DNA of 5,250 nucleotides, from assembly GCA_905478725.1 (NCBI GenBank), contig CAJQJT010000217.1, positions 1-5,250 on the forward strand. The letters are read 5' to 3'. The stretch is from an uncultured Pseudomonadales bacterium. GTDB lineage: Bacteria; Pseudomonadota; Gammaproteobacteria; Pseudomonadales; Porticoccaceae. This document shows, one piece after another, positions 4,830 to 5,250 of this stretch. Within the stretch, counting starts at the first letter, position 1. The number at the start of each line of letters is the position of its first letter. A model generated the notes under the pieces. The model saw nothing but the letters and a program-made list of their open reading frames with translations. It ran no database searches and was not told where the DNA came from. A program made the translations under genes and the position numbers.

Positions 4830-5250
4830 GTGATAGCAACGTTAACCAAATTGCCCAGTCGCAGAATTTTTTCAATTCTCTCAAGTTTAATAATAGTTTT
4901 TACGCTAAACAGTTGCGGCGATTACCGCAGTGAAGAGACCTGCGGCGACAGTATTGCGGAGGGCGACAAGGGGCGCTTTGAGGTCGACAAAGGCGGCTTC
5001 GCTAAAGACACAGAGAGCGGCGTGGTCTGGTACCGTTGCTCTGCTGGGCAGCAGTATTCAAACTTTCGCTGCAAAGGCGAAATTCTCTATCTCAGCTGGG
5101 ATGAAGCTATAGATTATGCTGCTGAATTCTCGGAGAAATCCGGCGTTGTCTGGCGCCTGCCCACAGACAGTGAGATGCAGTCTGTCACCGAAGAAGCCTG
5201 CGTAGCGCCTGCGATTAATCACAACGTATTTCCGGACATTGCCGTGGAGA
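4830..5250 (+). CDS. DUF1566 (Lcl C-terminal domain) lipoprotein, cut by the right window edge
   Basis: The frame is open from GTG 4830 to the window end (140 codons seen). The N-terminus is a lipoprotein signal: basic residues (K7, R11, R12), a hydrophobic core at about 13-26, then the lipobox L26-N27-S28-C29. Cys29 would become the lipidated first residue. G30-D31 follow, without Asp at +2, so outer-membrane sorting is expected. From about residue 46 the sequence follows the DUF1566 pattern: W67-Y-R-C70, then F-R-C81, W90-D-E-A, W108-R-L-P-T, E115-M-Q-S-V, and P127-A-I-N with F134-P. Paired cysteines (38, 70, 81, 124) suggest disulfides in an exported protein. DUF1566 proteins are surface or periplasmic, some related to adhesion-type Lcl proteins; no specific activity can be stated. 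The gene is divergent from the stator operon and may share its control region. S10-R-R-I-F resembles a Tat motif, but the core looks Sec-like. Confidence 0.85.
   Translation, partial: MIATLTKLPSRRIFSILSSLIIVFTLNSCGDYRSEETCGDSIAEGDKGRFEVDKGGFAKDTESGVVWYRCSAGQQYSNFRCKGEILYLSWDEAIDYAAEFSEKSGVVWRLPTDSEMQSVTEEACVAPAINHNVFPDIAVE

Overview
The window looks like chromosomal DNA of a free-living, probably marine gammaproteobacterium. This is an inference. It rests on a flagellar stator set that most resembles the sodium-type PomA/PomB proteins of Vibrio, on the mixed base composition, and on ordinary sigma-70-like and possibly sigma-28-like signals. No species can be named from the sequence alone. There is no sign of a transposon, phage, CRISPR array, tRNA or rRNA.

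Layout. Positions 1-275 are a leader region with a good sigma-70-type promoter and a hairpin. They precede a plus-strand gene for a six-transmembrane voltage-gated potassium channel (276-1184). That gene converges on a three-gene minus-strand operon, transcribed from right to left. The operon is a PomA/MotA-type stator subunit (3690-4442), a first MotB/PomB-type protein (2488-3681) and a second, paralogous MotB/PomB-type protein (1235-2464). The spacings are 8 bp and 23 bp, so the three are almost certainly co-transcribed. A 387-bp divergent intergenic region (4443-4829) follows. It holds two mirror-image sigma-28-like promoter candidates and a foldable leader. Beyond it lies the start of a plus-strand lipoprotein gene with a DUF1566 (Lcl C-terminal) domain (4830 to the right edge). 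That gene begins with GTG behind a perfect AGGAGG and is cut by the window end.

How it works together. PomA/MotA pentamers and MotB/PomB dimers normally form the ion-driven stator that turns the flagellar rotor and anchors to peptidoglycan. Here one A subunit is followed by two full-length B subunits. Both keep the ion-binding aspartate and the OmpA-like peptidoglycan-binding domain. Both are about 80-100 residues longer than Vibrio PomB, and both carry an extra copy of the segment that opens the OmpA-like domain. The most interesting reading is a stator with two alternative B subunits, or a B1/B2 heterodimer. The potassium channel and the lipoprotein have no obvious functional tie to the motor. 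The lipoprotein does share the divergent, possibly flagellar-type, promoter region.
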